Positions 1 through 10,146 of a stretch of 64,000 nt of DNA are shown here, in pieces. The DNA is from Capniomyces stellatus (Eukaryota > Kickxellomycota > Harpellomycetes > Harpellales > Legeriomycetaceae). A program made the translations under genes and the position numbers. Position 1 is the stretch's first letter; each line of letters begins with the position of its first letter. The notes under the pieces were generated by a model. It saw only the letters and a program-made list of their open reading frames with translations. It was not told where the DNA came from and did no database searches. The stretch lies in assembly GCA_001661515.1 (NCBI GenBank), contig LUVW01000020.1, positions 62,001-126,000 on the forward strand, given 5' to 3'.

Positions 1-26
1 TGCTGCCATTTAATTGATTGACGTAG

Positions 27-2006
27 AAATAATAGACTGGGTTCCATTCCAGTGCTCACGTCTAGGCTGTGAATGTCATGCACTAGAAGATACGACGTAC
101 TCCTTTTTGTTCCCATTAGTGTTGATATGGGCATTTACAGCTGTTGCATTGACTTTTGCACCAAGTAAGTGGTGACTTTATACAATATATTTTTTAGCAA
201 AGATTATTCCATTAGTTGATTTTTAATTCCGGTTTAGCCTTTCAAGCGAAATCAATCACTGCGTTGCATTTATAAACTCAAAGTTGATTGTTTTTCTTTT
301 CTACAGAAACTTCGCTGTCGCCATTGGAAACCATATTGCTAAATCGGGAAGACGAAAACGATTCTGGTACAAGCAAGCCAACTAGTGCTGAAGCGAATAG
401 GTATGTAAGCTTGTTGTCACCTCCCTCACTCCTAAAAACGACTTTCCTGTTCTGAACTTTAAACTGCTTTATTTCTAGGGATGATTCAAAGGCGGTTAAG
501 GAAGTCAAAAATTACATTTGCATCGAGTGTGGTACCCCTGTTGTTAGTTTGTACACAGAGTATAGCAAGGGTAATATTAGACTGACGCAATGTGTAAGTT
601 TCTCGATTTTCTTTTGTTTTTAAAGAATAACGATTAGATAATAGTGACAGCGACAGCAGGGCGGTGGCTGTATAGAAGATTTTGACGGTGGTACCGATTC
701 TGTTTAGACAGCTGTGATAACGATGTTGGTTAATAGGAAAACTGCCAAAGTTTTGTGGACAAGTATGTGGAGCACGATGTTATCATAATCTTCATTGACA
801 TTATTTTGTACAACCCACAAGTATACAGACATTTGTTGGTGAATAAAAAGAACTTTAGAAAGCGTCGGTTAGAGGTGCGAACATAAAATCCAGTACTTGA
901 TGTTTCTTCTTTTTTTTACATTGAATTTTTTATATTTGCGAATATGCAATCCGCAAGGTGATTGAGTTTTTGCAGGCCGAATTGCCGATTTACTAATCCA
1001 AACAAAAACATACGCTATTTAGAAAAACGTCTTCAAGATAGCTGTCCTACTGGTTTTGTTTAACGTGTACATATCCTGGTTCCGATTGGAAGAGGGGGGG
1101 AAAGCTAGAAAGCAGGACAAACTCGTTTTCGGTACTCAACAGCACTTTGTTTACCAGTATATTTCAATCTTGTGTCTCTGTATAATAGGTAGGGTAGAGT
1201 TTATTTTCACTAGTTTCAAATATTTGGCCGAAGCCAGTACTTGATGTAGTTTAAGTCTCAACAAGTCTCTGTGTGGTTATATTTAGATTTCTTGGTGTAT
1301 GTTTTTGGAATTGTTGCAGCTTTGGTTATCCACCAGAGATCGTTTGCCCAAGTTGAAAGGTATGTGTAATAGAATTAAAGTATATAAACATGAACTGCAT
1401 TGCTTTACAAATGCATCCTATAATGGGTGATGTGGCTTGGTTTCAATGGGCACATCCAGTGCTTTGGGTTTGTAGTTTTTTTTCTTTGAGTACTAGCATG
1501 CGTAGATTTTGTCGGCAATTTGCACCGAGCCACCAGCGAAAGGTTACTACAAGTAGTCTGCGCAACATGTTGAAGGCAAAGCTTTTTTATTTATATTCCG
1601 TGTATTAAGTCGTAGATGCTGCTGTTTATAGATGGGCAAACATTGCTACAGCCATAATTGTCTCAAGCTTTGGGAGAATTTTAATGATTTTTTTGGTCAT
1701 TTGGGATTACAAGGAGCCTTTTTATCCTCTGCTTTTAGACTTTTTAACGTATACTTCTCATGCTACAGCATTGGCAGGTAGGTGCATTTTGTTATTATCC
1801 AACTTGTGACTCATTTTTCGTATATAATATATATCTATTTATGGCTGCTGGCATTTAATAACTGTTACTAATTTGATTGGTGATTAGTGTTGTTTGGACT
1901 AAACACAAAGTGGGCCTTTGTTATTGTGATGTTTGGGCTGGCTTGTAGACAGTTGTGCGTTTTTTATGTTATAAACCTTGCATTCAGAATTTTTAAAATG
2001 TTTTGA
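27..2006 (+). CDS. ARV1: ARV1 family lipid-transport/ER membrane protein (5' end unresolved)
   Basis: ARV1 is an ER membrane protein involved in sterol and GPI-precursor movement. I read exons ?-164, 307-400, 479-593, 737-874, 1023-1179, 1287-1359, 1632-1777 and 1888-2006, all with GT..AG boundaries and continuous frame (TACTAAT-like branch sites at 991 and near 1870). The ARV1 homology domain is clear: a zinc-type C-x2-C...C-x2-C array within 'YICIECGTPVVSLYTEYSKG' and the following 'ENCQSF', then 'DKYVEHDVIIIFID' and several hydrophobic segments ending in 'FRIFKMF' and a stop. No Met lies in frame upstream of the domain. Instead the frame continues through a spliced exon that encodes a Cys cluster and a transmembrane segment ('FLFPLVLIWAFTAVALTFAP'). 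The true start is therefore outside the window, or the first exon belongs to a neighbouring gene that would stop at 172-174. Family assignment is secure; the N-terminus is not. Confidence 0.88.
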
Positions 2007-2769
2007 GTGTCGACTAGCCATTGGTGCAGTCTCTGTTTTCCCTTTCTTTCTGTATAGACCCTTTGTGTATTTCATATTCATATTTATTTTGTTTATAGTT
2101 TGATGTCTTTTTCTTTCTTCTTTTCTCTCGCCAATTTCTCAATAAACATTTTTTTTTCCGTTGGTAATTTCTATATAACGGTGATTCAGATGGTCTATTG
2201 CCAAAACAAGGTCCGTTGGTTTCAGTCATGCAAACCCACGGCCCATCTACACAGTTAGCATTGATGCCTAGATTATATTTATGTAGGCTTATCGTGCAGT
2301 TTGAACTGACCATAGTATTCTCAGAGCCATAACTAATTAAGCAGCTAGCTATTTTATGTCAGGTTTCATGTAGCCCGGTTTAGCCAATAGATGGCGTTAT
2401 TGGCTATGTCATTTACTAAAAAAAACATGTAATGTTGTGCCTTTTTAGCCAATAAAGTTTTAGAAACACTAAAGGCAATTCCTTGTTTAAAGCAAAATTC
2501 CCACTTTATACTTTGCTCGATCAGATAAGAGTTTTTTTTTTTTTTTTTTTACTTTAATGATTTTTTTGTGATAAATTAGACCAAGTGCAATCAACTAGCT
2601 AAAAACTAACAGTCAAAAGAAAAATCATCAATGAAAAAAAAACATCAAGTTTAATAAGTTTTTCTGCTGAATCCTAGTACCAAGTTTATTCGGAGATACA
2701 TTTTATTTGAATCTCAATTTTATTTTTTTCAATAAATAGAAACGTAATTTATATACTTTTATAACTAAA
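2007..2769. other. Intergenic spacer, ARV1 to TOM5
   Basis: A+T-rich spacer with homopolymer T and A runs (for example 2531-2550). I see no coding exon or RNA gene. The open frames on the minus strand near 1899-2313 overlap the ARV1 tail and are low-quality. Confidence 0.5.
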
Positions 2770-3082
2770 ATGTTTGGCGGACCACCAGAGCTCACACCCG
2801 AGCAGATCGCGCAGATGAAGGAAGAGACGAGATCGAGCTTTTTAAAATTCATAGGAATTGTAGTCGCATTTAGATTGAGTAGGTGCCCACATGTTTAGCT
2901 TCATTGTACTTGGCGTACACCTGTTTATACATCATATATATTTTGTGTTGGGGTGTGAAGCTTGGGGAATTGTTTTTTATGGTGTAATTTTGCACATTGT
3001 TAGCATTCGATGATTACTCACGTTGTTTAATGTTTAATGTTTTATAGCCACCATTGCTTTTGAATCACTCGAGTACCTCTAG
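2770..3082 (+). CDS. TOM5: TOM5-like subunit of the mitochondrial outer-membrane import (TOM) complex
   Basis: This is a two-exon gene, 2770-2878 and 3048-3082, encoding 47 residues. The N-terminus 'MFGGPPELTPEQIAQMKEET' matches the acidic/Pro-rich start of fungal Tom5, and one hydrophobic segment ('FLKFIGIVVAFRLTTIAF') would be the tail anchor. Tom5 is a tiny single-span protein that helps pass preproteins from the receptors to the Tom40 channel; the family is usually about 45-55 residues, as here. The donor (gtaggt) and acceptor (tttatag) are good and the codon split A|CC gives Thr. The call rests on size, topology and the first residues, because so short a family carries little sequence signal. 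Confidence 0.72.
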
Positions 3083-3922
3083 AAGAGAGAGATTTGCTTT
3101 GTAGAATGCACAAAGGCTTTCGACAGTTTAATATCAGTATTATGTAGACCAAGTTGCGATAGTGTGTTGTTTTGCTCTTATTTACTCGCTCATCGATCTA
3201 ATTAGCTTATTCCCGAATACGAATGGGATATAGTGTGCTTTATTTTTCAGACTATGTTGATATCTTTTAGTTTTTGACTCTAATATTTTGTTGAGAATAA
3301 ATAATGGCTCGCTGTTACTAAAGTCACAGTATACGTTTTAAACACAAGTGGGTTAATTTGATAGTGATGCTATGTTGTGACTTTTCCGCACAGTTAAGTT
3401 ACAATATACTGTGTAATTGGTACTGTATTTGGCATCTGGTTGAGGAAGAAGAAGAAGAAAAAAAGAGTGTTTACGCATGTTTAAAGTAGCTGTGATATAT
3501 TTATAGTGTTAATGTTGTGCATGTTGGTATTTTTAGACAAGGCGTAAATGTATATTATTATTATTGATAATAGCCTAAACAACAAACAGACTTTTTTTGC
3601 TTTGGAAAAAAAAACATCATTGTGGGTTTGGCTTGGTAATTATTGTTACTGGATTGGGGGAGATGAGTAAAAAAAAAAAAAAAGTAAACAGTTTATAGTA
3701 CGCAATAAGTCGCCTATTTAAAAAAATAGAAAAAAAAAGTCAAATTAATTAGTCCAAAGTCTTGCCTCGTTAAATAAATTGTTATTCAATAAAAAGCAAA
3801 ATAAAACAGAAACAGAAAAAAAACTTGCGCAGTTTGTAACCTTGTTGTTTTTTCTTCTTCAATATAAACTATAAAACACTTAATAGCAGCGGAATATATA
3901 TATATATATATATACATACAAG
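3083..3922. other. Intergenic spacer upstream of RAD23
   Basis: A+T-rich, with A runs near 3670 and 3730 and an (AT)n tract at 3894-3914 directly before the RAD23 start codon. No gene seen. Confidence 0.5.
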
Positions 3923-5838
3923 ATGTTGGTTACTTTGAAGACATTGAGCAAAGATAAATTTGAAATAGAAGTGGCTCCAAAAGATACAGTAAATTAGAAT
4001 CTTAAACACGATTTACGATTGTAATAATAAGCAAAGAATTTAAATGAAGGGTTTAGAATTGAATTGGCAAAGGCAGTAATAATGATAATGATTTGTTTTT
4101 CTAGATTGGCGAGCTGAAAAGCAAAATCAATGCTGAAAAGGGGTACGGAAATGAAACCCAAAAGATTATATTTAAAGGTAAGAACAACCTTATAAAATGA
4201 AGAAAAAACAAAGAAGCTCGTTTGGTCGATTGACGAGTAGTAGGCTGAAAAACCAACAGTTAGGTTGGGCAATTGTTTAAACCAAATAAAGAGCAAGTAA
4301 AAAATATTGCTTTACATACCTAGGCAAAATCCTTAAAGATGATGATACGATCGAAGGAATCCAGATTTCAGAAAACGACTTTATGATTTTGATGATTAGC
4401 AAGGTACCTTATTTTTAAAAAATATATATATGGCGATTTAAACACAAATGAATCCAGGTCAAATAGTGAATTGGAGAGTATTGGATAGCCAGATTTATAC
4501 CGCATCTGAATCAATGTTAGGCAATGGTATGAGATGGTACTAGGCGCATAAGACAATTAAACATTTTTTATAACGATAACATGTATAGTCTTCTGCTCCA
4601 AAAGCATCTACAGCATCAGCATCAGCAGCAGAAAGTACACCACAAGCAGGGGAATCCAAAAAGATTGCTACGCCTTCAGCACCTGTGCCAAACCAGCAGG
4701 CAGCATCAGGGGTTATGAACCCACCAGAAACACCATCACCAGCCACACGCAATACAGCTGGCGGAGAGTCGACAGCACAAAGCGCTACTGCGGGCAGTGA
4801 GATTGCTGAGCCAGCACAAGAATCTACTATTCAGGTAGAATCAAGCGACCCATCGCTAGGTGAGTATGCAGCCAGTAGACTTTTTTTTTTTTTACTTTTT
4901 ACTTCATTATTTTCTTGGGCAATTGACTCTTATTTTGTTACTGCTGGATTTCAGTATACCTTGAAAGCGCGTAAAGCCGGAAGATTTGAAAACTAAACTT
5001 AAAAAGCCAAAAACTATTATGCTTTAAATAGTAACGGGTAAGGCGTACGAGACAGCCATCCAAACAATGATGGAAATGGGCTATGAGCGCGAGATGTGTG
5101 CAGCAGCTATGCGAGCTAGTTTCAACAACCCGGACCGTGCAGTAGAATATTTGTTTTCAGGGATTCCTGAAGCTGCTGTAGAGGCACCAGCTGCTCAGCC
5201 AGGCCAAGCACAACCACAAAGCCAGCCTGAACACGAAAATCTGTTTAACGCAGCAGCCGCTCGTTCCCAGCAAACACGCTCTGCAGCTGGTGGAAACGCA
5301 GACTTGTCGTTTCTTGAAAATTCGCCCGAGTTTCAGCAGATCCGTCAAATGATCAGGTCCAACCCTGAGGCCTTGCAACCAATGATGGAGCAACTTGGCC
5401 AAACTAACCCCCAACTTTTACGACACATCAATCAAAACAGAGAGGCGTTCTTCCAGCTGCTTTTAGGCGATGGTGAGGGCGATGAGATGGAGGAGGGTAA
5501 CCAGGACGATGAGGGTCTTGACTACATCCAGGTCACCCCTGAGGAAATGGCTGCATTCGAGCGAGTAAGTTATTCCTATACGAAATTGAATCATCAAAGC
5601 GCTTGGATACCCATGGATTTGCACTGGGACTTTTTACCAGCCTTTAATACCTTCTAAATCTGACTATATTTTTTTTTTCATTATTAACGTTTTTTTTCTT
5701 TCTTCTTCCTCTTAGCTTGAAGCACTTGGGTTCAAGAGGGATGCTGTAATCCGTGCCTATTTTGTCTGTGATAAGAACGAGGAGCTTGCCGCAAATTACT
5801 TGTTCGATCACGGCAATGAAGATGATATGGAAGAGTAA
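3923..5838 (+). CDS. RAD23: RAD23 UBL-UBA proteasome shuttle / nucleotide-excision-repair protein
   Basis: Six exons (3923-3988, 4105-4177, 4324-4403, 4589-4859, 5032-5564, 5716-5838) join in frame to 381 residues. Order of domains: N-terminal ubiquitin-like domain (about 1-74, beginning '[20 protein letters not shown]'); a low-complexity Ala/Pro/Ser linker; UBA1 (about 168-206, '[19 protein letters not shown]' then '[14 protein letters not shown]'); the XPC/Rad4-binding domain (about 254-310, '[20 protein letters not shown]'); and UBA2 at the C-terminus ('[20 protein letters not shown]'). This is the full canonical Rad23/HR23 layout and normal length. Rad23 carries ubiquitinated cargo to the proteasome through its UBL and stabilises Rad4/XPC in DNA-damage recognition. 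An in-frame readthrough of intron 4 or 5 would add stops soon after the donor. No oddities. Confidence 0.97.
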
Positions 5839-7928
5839 ATTGACACTGGTCTCCCTATGTTTGCTTTGAATCGTTTATTTCTCCGACTTTTCTTACTCCT
5901 TACTTTTATTTTTCTTTATTATAGCCATTATACTTATATTAACATTATTATTGTTTTTAATTTTTGATATAATATATTTAAATTTACTCTCAAAAAACAC
6001 CAATCTTGTGTTTTAGCTGCCTATAAAAGTGCTCGAAGCCTACTTTTAAGTGACACCCTCACGAAAAAGGTGGGAGGGTATAAATTAACACCAATGTCTA
6101 ATGTACTTGGTCCCATTGTCACAACACGTATGAATAGAAAGCAGATACTCTAGGCTGATTTGCTTGCTATAAGCAGGCGATTATTGAATAAAACTTTTAA
6201 TACAAGAATATCGTGCTAATCATCATAAAAATCACCCAAACACTTGTAATAGTTTGCTGTTTTTGGCCTAAACAGCACTACAACATGAGGTGGGTTTAGC
6301 CTAGTTTTGCTTTATGTTTGGCTTGCTTCACAAATAATCTTAAACGTTTTGAGTTACTAGTTTTTTTTTTTTCGACGATTATGTGCAAATTAGCGCAGTT
6401 TATTTTTAGAAGTTTTTAGTCTCAGTCAAGATCAGCCTAATTATTATTAATTCTTTAAATTCGTTGATTTAAATCACTGTAATTAAGTTTTTTTTTTAGT
6501 AAAGCTAAAAATAAATCCCCCAAAACTATCTATGAGAATTTGTTAATTGCCTGAAGTTTGTGTCCCGCAACCATCAAATTTCCGTCGATTAAACTTATTG
6601 CTTTTTGTTAAATGTTGAAGGAAAAAAAAAAAGTATTTTTAAACTAATTAAACATTTTGTGGGATCGTGGCCAGAGCTGGTTAGTGGAATACAGCCAAAC
6701 CCATGCTTCTACATTAGTTAGGCTTCACATCTTTACTTGCATATCTATTTTTAAGCAGGGAAACACAAGTTATGACAAACACTACCTCGCAGCCTACTTT
6801 ATGTGAAGTTATATGCACTTTACCCTGATTTATTTACAGTTTTTTCGAGTAGATTAACTTGCGGATTTTCAGTAATCCGTTGTGTGTTTTATTGGAGTTC
6901 AGGGCAGAGGGTTGGAACGGGTTTCCAAGAAGGGTCCAGCCGGGAGGTCTATAGGCTACTTACTGCGCCTTACACATCAGCTAAATCCAAAGAAGATAAA
7001 TTGTTCATTCCTTAATTACTAACTTTAATCCCTCTTGAACTCGTTATTCACGAGAGCTGCTTTGTCGTTGTCCAATGAGTATTTAACATGCTGATGTTCA
7101 AAATATATGGGAGGAACAAAACCATCAAGTAATGTATTTTAGCTTCTTAAACAAACTAACAGGATGATTGGCTAATAAACACATTTTTATTAGACGGTGC
7201 TATGATGTGTTTAATATCTTAGCTATACTTTTACGTAACCGAGTTAGCAATGAGATATATCCAAAATTATGACATTTAAATTATTTGACTTGGTTTTTTG
7301 CTGTAAAAAAATTGATGTTACTAATAAGCTACGTAAATAAAAAAATAAAAAAAATAAAAAGAGGCAAAATAAAAAAAAACTAGCTTGTTTTGCTATTACT
7401 GAGTGGCTTCTCTCATATTTTATAATAGCATATCTTTCTTAGCTAATTTTTCTTTTAGGATAGGTAAAAGTAACACAGCTTGACTAATAGTATTTATTGC
7501 GTGTGGTTTTACTTTATAATTTACAAATATTATTAAAGTTCGCAGAATTTGTTTTTATTATTTTGTTTTTTCCTGTCTTGCTTTTTTCTTGCCTTACTTT
7601 TTTTTTAATGCCTTTTTTTTATGAAACCCTATTTACTCTTACTATTCTGCCTTGTACTAGTTTTCTCCTTTTTTTATACTTAAACTTGATATTTTAAAGT
7701 ACCAAAAGTGATATTTGCAAAACTTTTGTCTGTTAACTTATCGTCAGAGCTTGCGAATTTAATCGTTTAGCCATTTGATACTCACACTTGAATCTAATAT
7801 CAAGAGTATTACAACACACACCCCTTTTTTTAGCTGCTTATAACCCAAAGCTAGAAGGATTGCCAATTCTAGCTTTATAGATACACACTAATTGCTGCTA
7901 GTTTATGATTTGACACCAAGAAGGAGTC
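5839..7928. other. Intergenic spacer, RAD23 to PEBP gene
   Basis: Two kilobases with no convincing gene. A short inverted repeat (ACCCTC...GAGGGT, about 6055-6083) lies 0.2 kb after RAD23. A GC-richer pocket at about 6890-6975 sits in a 70-codon open frame (6803-7015) without recognisable homology. 7490-7700 is T-rich and gives only a hydrophobic chance frame. Confidence 0.45.
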
Positions 7929-8651
7929 ATGTTACTTTTAAATATAATATATCTATTTACGTTTATATCAAAAACATCGTATGCACAGGAAAATGAAAGG
8001 CATAGCACCAATCTCACATCGAAATATCTCATAGAAGAGCTCAAAAAGGGCGGCGTTATACCGGATGCGATACCCGAAGAATTTGCTCCAAAAACCGAGG
8101 TTGTAATACGATATGGCTTCAAGAGGATGATGTTAGGGACAGAGTACTTTGCGTATAACGGCGAAACAGATACGGTGCCATTCATCAATTACGTGTTCAA
8201 AAAGGACAATTATTATACAATTGCTATGCTGGATATTGACGCTCCAAGTCGAAAAGACAACAGCAGCTCGCAAGTGCGGCACTATTTGAATATAAATATC
8301 CCTGAAAACAGAATAGAAGAAGGCGATAGTTCGTTGACGCCGTATCTAGCGCCCAAGCCAGAGTCTGGCAATGGAATGAAAAGATATGTATACATTCTAG
8401 CACAACAGTCGAGTAAGGTGGATGGTCTGTCTTTGCCTTCAGACAGAACTAAATTCGACTTTACACAGTTTACAAAAGACCATTCAATGACAATGATTGG
8501 AGCGAATTACTTTGTTGTGGAGTCACACTTGGAAAATGCAAGCACCGAAACTTCAACTAAAGCATCTGGGTCTGTCTCTACACATAGGCTACCCAACAGC
8601 CATTATATAAAAGCTGCGTCATTTGTGCTACTGTGTTTATATTACATTTAG
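7929..8651 (+). CDS. Secreted, probably GPI-anchored PEBP-family protein
   Basis: A single-exon gene of 240 residues. It has an N-terminal signal peptide (hydrophobic 'LLLNIIYLFTFI', likely cleaved after 'TSYA'), a phosphatidylethanolamine-binding-protein fold in the middle, a Ser/Thr-rich stretch and a hydrophobic C-terminal tail ('AASFVLLCLYYI') typical of a GPI-attachment signal. PEBP hallmarks are visible: the first conserved region 'MLDIDAPSRKDN' followed by 'VRHYLNINIP', and the second region 'GNGMKRYVYILAQQ' (family form is usually G-x-H-R-Y-v-f). The pocket His of that second motif is Lys here. PEBP proteins bind anionic phospholipid head groups or act as kinase regulators; which applies to a cell-surface fungal form is unknown. 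The ATG at 7929 is the first in frame and begins the signal peptide. Confidence 0.85.
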   Translation: MLLLNIIYLFTFISKTSYAQENERHSTNLTSKYLIEELKKGGVIPDAIPEEFAPKTEVVIRYGFKRMMLGTEYFAYNGETDTVPFINYVFKKDNYYTIAMLDIDAPSRKDNSSSQVRHYLNINIPENRIEEGDSSLTPYLAPKPESGNGMKRYVYILAQQSSKVDGLSLPSDRTKFDFTQFTKDHSMTMIGANYFVVESHLENASTETSTKASGSVSTHRLPNSHYIKAASFVLLCLYYI

Positions 8652-10146
8652 CCACGGTGTTATTTATTGTAATTTACATTTTATTTTATTTTAAAGACTC
8701 GGTTATACATATATATCGCACTCGAAAAAACACAACAGCACCTGTCCATTCTGTATCCCATCCAATGCCACAACTCTTTAGAAGCTATAATAAGAAAATA
8801 ACTAATACCTTCCCTTTTCCATCCTCTCATCAAAGAAACCTCGCATACATACATATTATAAGCGTGGTATATTAGACATCGATCTACCACAACACTGCCT
8901 GCTTTCTTGTCCACCAATATGTTTATTCATAATAGTCATCATTAATCACTTTAAATTTATTTTTTTAATAGTAGTAAACCTATTTGTTGTTTAATATACT
9001 AATGTTAGCTCTAATTGACGCTTTAAACAACACAAGTCGAGTATAGTCGGCAGCTTTGGGTGTTGTGAATAGTTCTTACCAATTACTATGTCATATTTTG
9101 AAGGCTTACGGCGGTGCCGATTCCTAGGAATTACACAGCACTCTTTATACACTGTTTTCCGCTTCAAAGTTACCAAAGCTTTGTTTATCTTATTTTTTTA
9201 AAAAAGCTGTTGGCATATAACAAAGCAATTTTGTCAATCTATATCTAGAGTGTGCACTATACTATTCAGCCCAGTCTAGAGGGCTGTCAGACTACTAATA
9301 CGATTTTCAGCCATCTGCACTTTACCACAACCCATAGGGTATCTAGTTTGATGTACCAAGAGTGTGAGAAAGCTTGAAAGTGGAATTTATAGTACTGGGG
9401 CTTTATTTGTAGTGATAGTGACAAAACGCATTATATACGCTCTTAAAACGTATGAGAATAAAAAGTACGCCTGTCGAGACGAGACTCCAGTTTAAATATG
9501 GCTGAATGAACAGGGGGATATTTTACAAGTCGATAATAGAGCGGTAACGTTAAAAGAAAGCTACATCTGCTGTACAGGCATGTTCTAGTTAACTAGCTTG
9601 GCTAGTCAGCAAGAACAAAAATTGAACGGTGTAGACCTAGCGGTTAGTACTGCTTTACAAGAATTCGACAGTAGGCTTGTTCCTCTTTTTTTTAAAAAAA
9701 AGGAAAAAAAATAAGATAAAAGTAAATATAGGCCAATTAGTTTAAAGCAAATGTACATTTGTAGATTAGTAGACTTGCTTTTTATAAGGCTGAGCAGCTT
9801 ACGGCATATTTTTTTTTTACTAGAAAAACAAAAGAATTGAAAAAAAAAGAATAAAGGGAATATGGAAAATCGAGTAGCTAAATCAGAACCAAGAGAAATC
9901 TGCTTTAATCTCTAATTTATACCAAACTAAAAAAAACAAAGGCAAAAGTGAAGAATAAAGTAAATAAAAGTCGATAAAAAATTGCATAATAATTTGCAGA
10001 CGAGATAAACGTAAATTTAGGAATCGGGGTTTTATTTATCCGGTTGTAATAATCTAAGACTAAACAGACAAGGGTTTATATATCTGTTTTTACACTATCT
10101 TATTCGAACATTTAACATCAAGATATAGTGAACGGGAGGTACCGCC
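8652..10146. other. Intergenic spacer, PEBP gene to NDUFA9
   Basis: A+T-rich. A perfect 12-base palindrome (ctagttaactag) lies at about 9585-9596, and a T8 tract runs directly into an A-tract at about 9689-9707. Short open frames on both strands at 8633-9176 have no coding character. Confidence 0.45.

Noticed and set aside
6803..7015. 70-codon frame over a GC-richer pocket (about 6890-6975)
   Set aside because: Fragment 'GQRVGTGFQEGSSREVYRLL' is not recognised, and there are no supporting splice sites or partner exons.
8633..8875. 80-codon frame overlapping the end of the PEBP gene
   Set aside because: Lies in another frame across the PEBP stop and its 3' UTR; no coding features.
9689..9707. 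T-tract directly followed by A-tract, also at about 13126-13146 and 59741-59758
   Set aside because: Recurrent but expected at some frequency in this base composition; no shared flanks to suggest an element.
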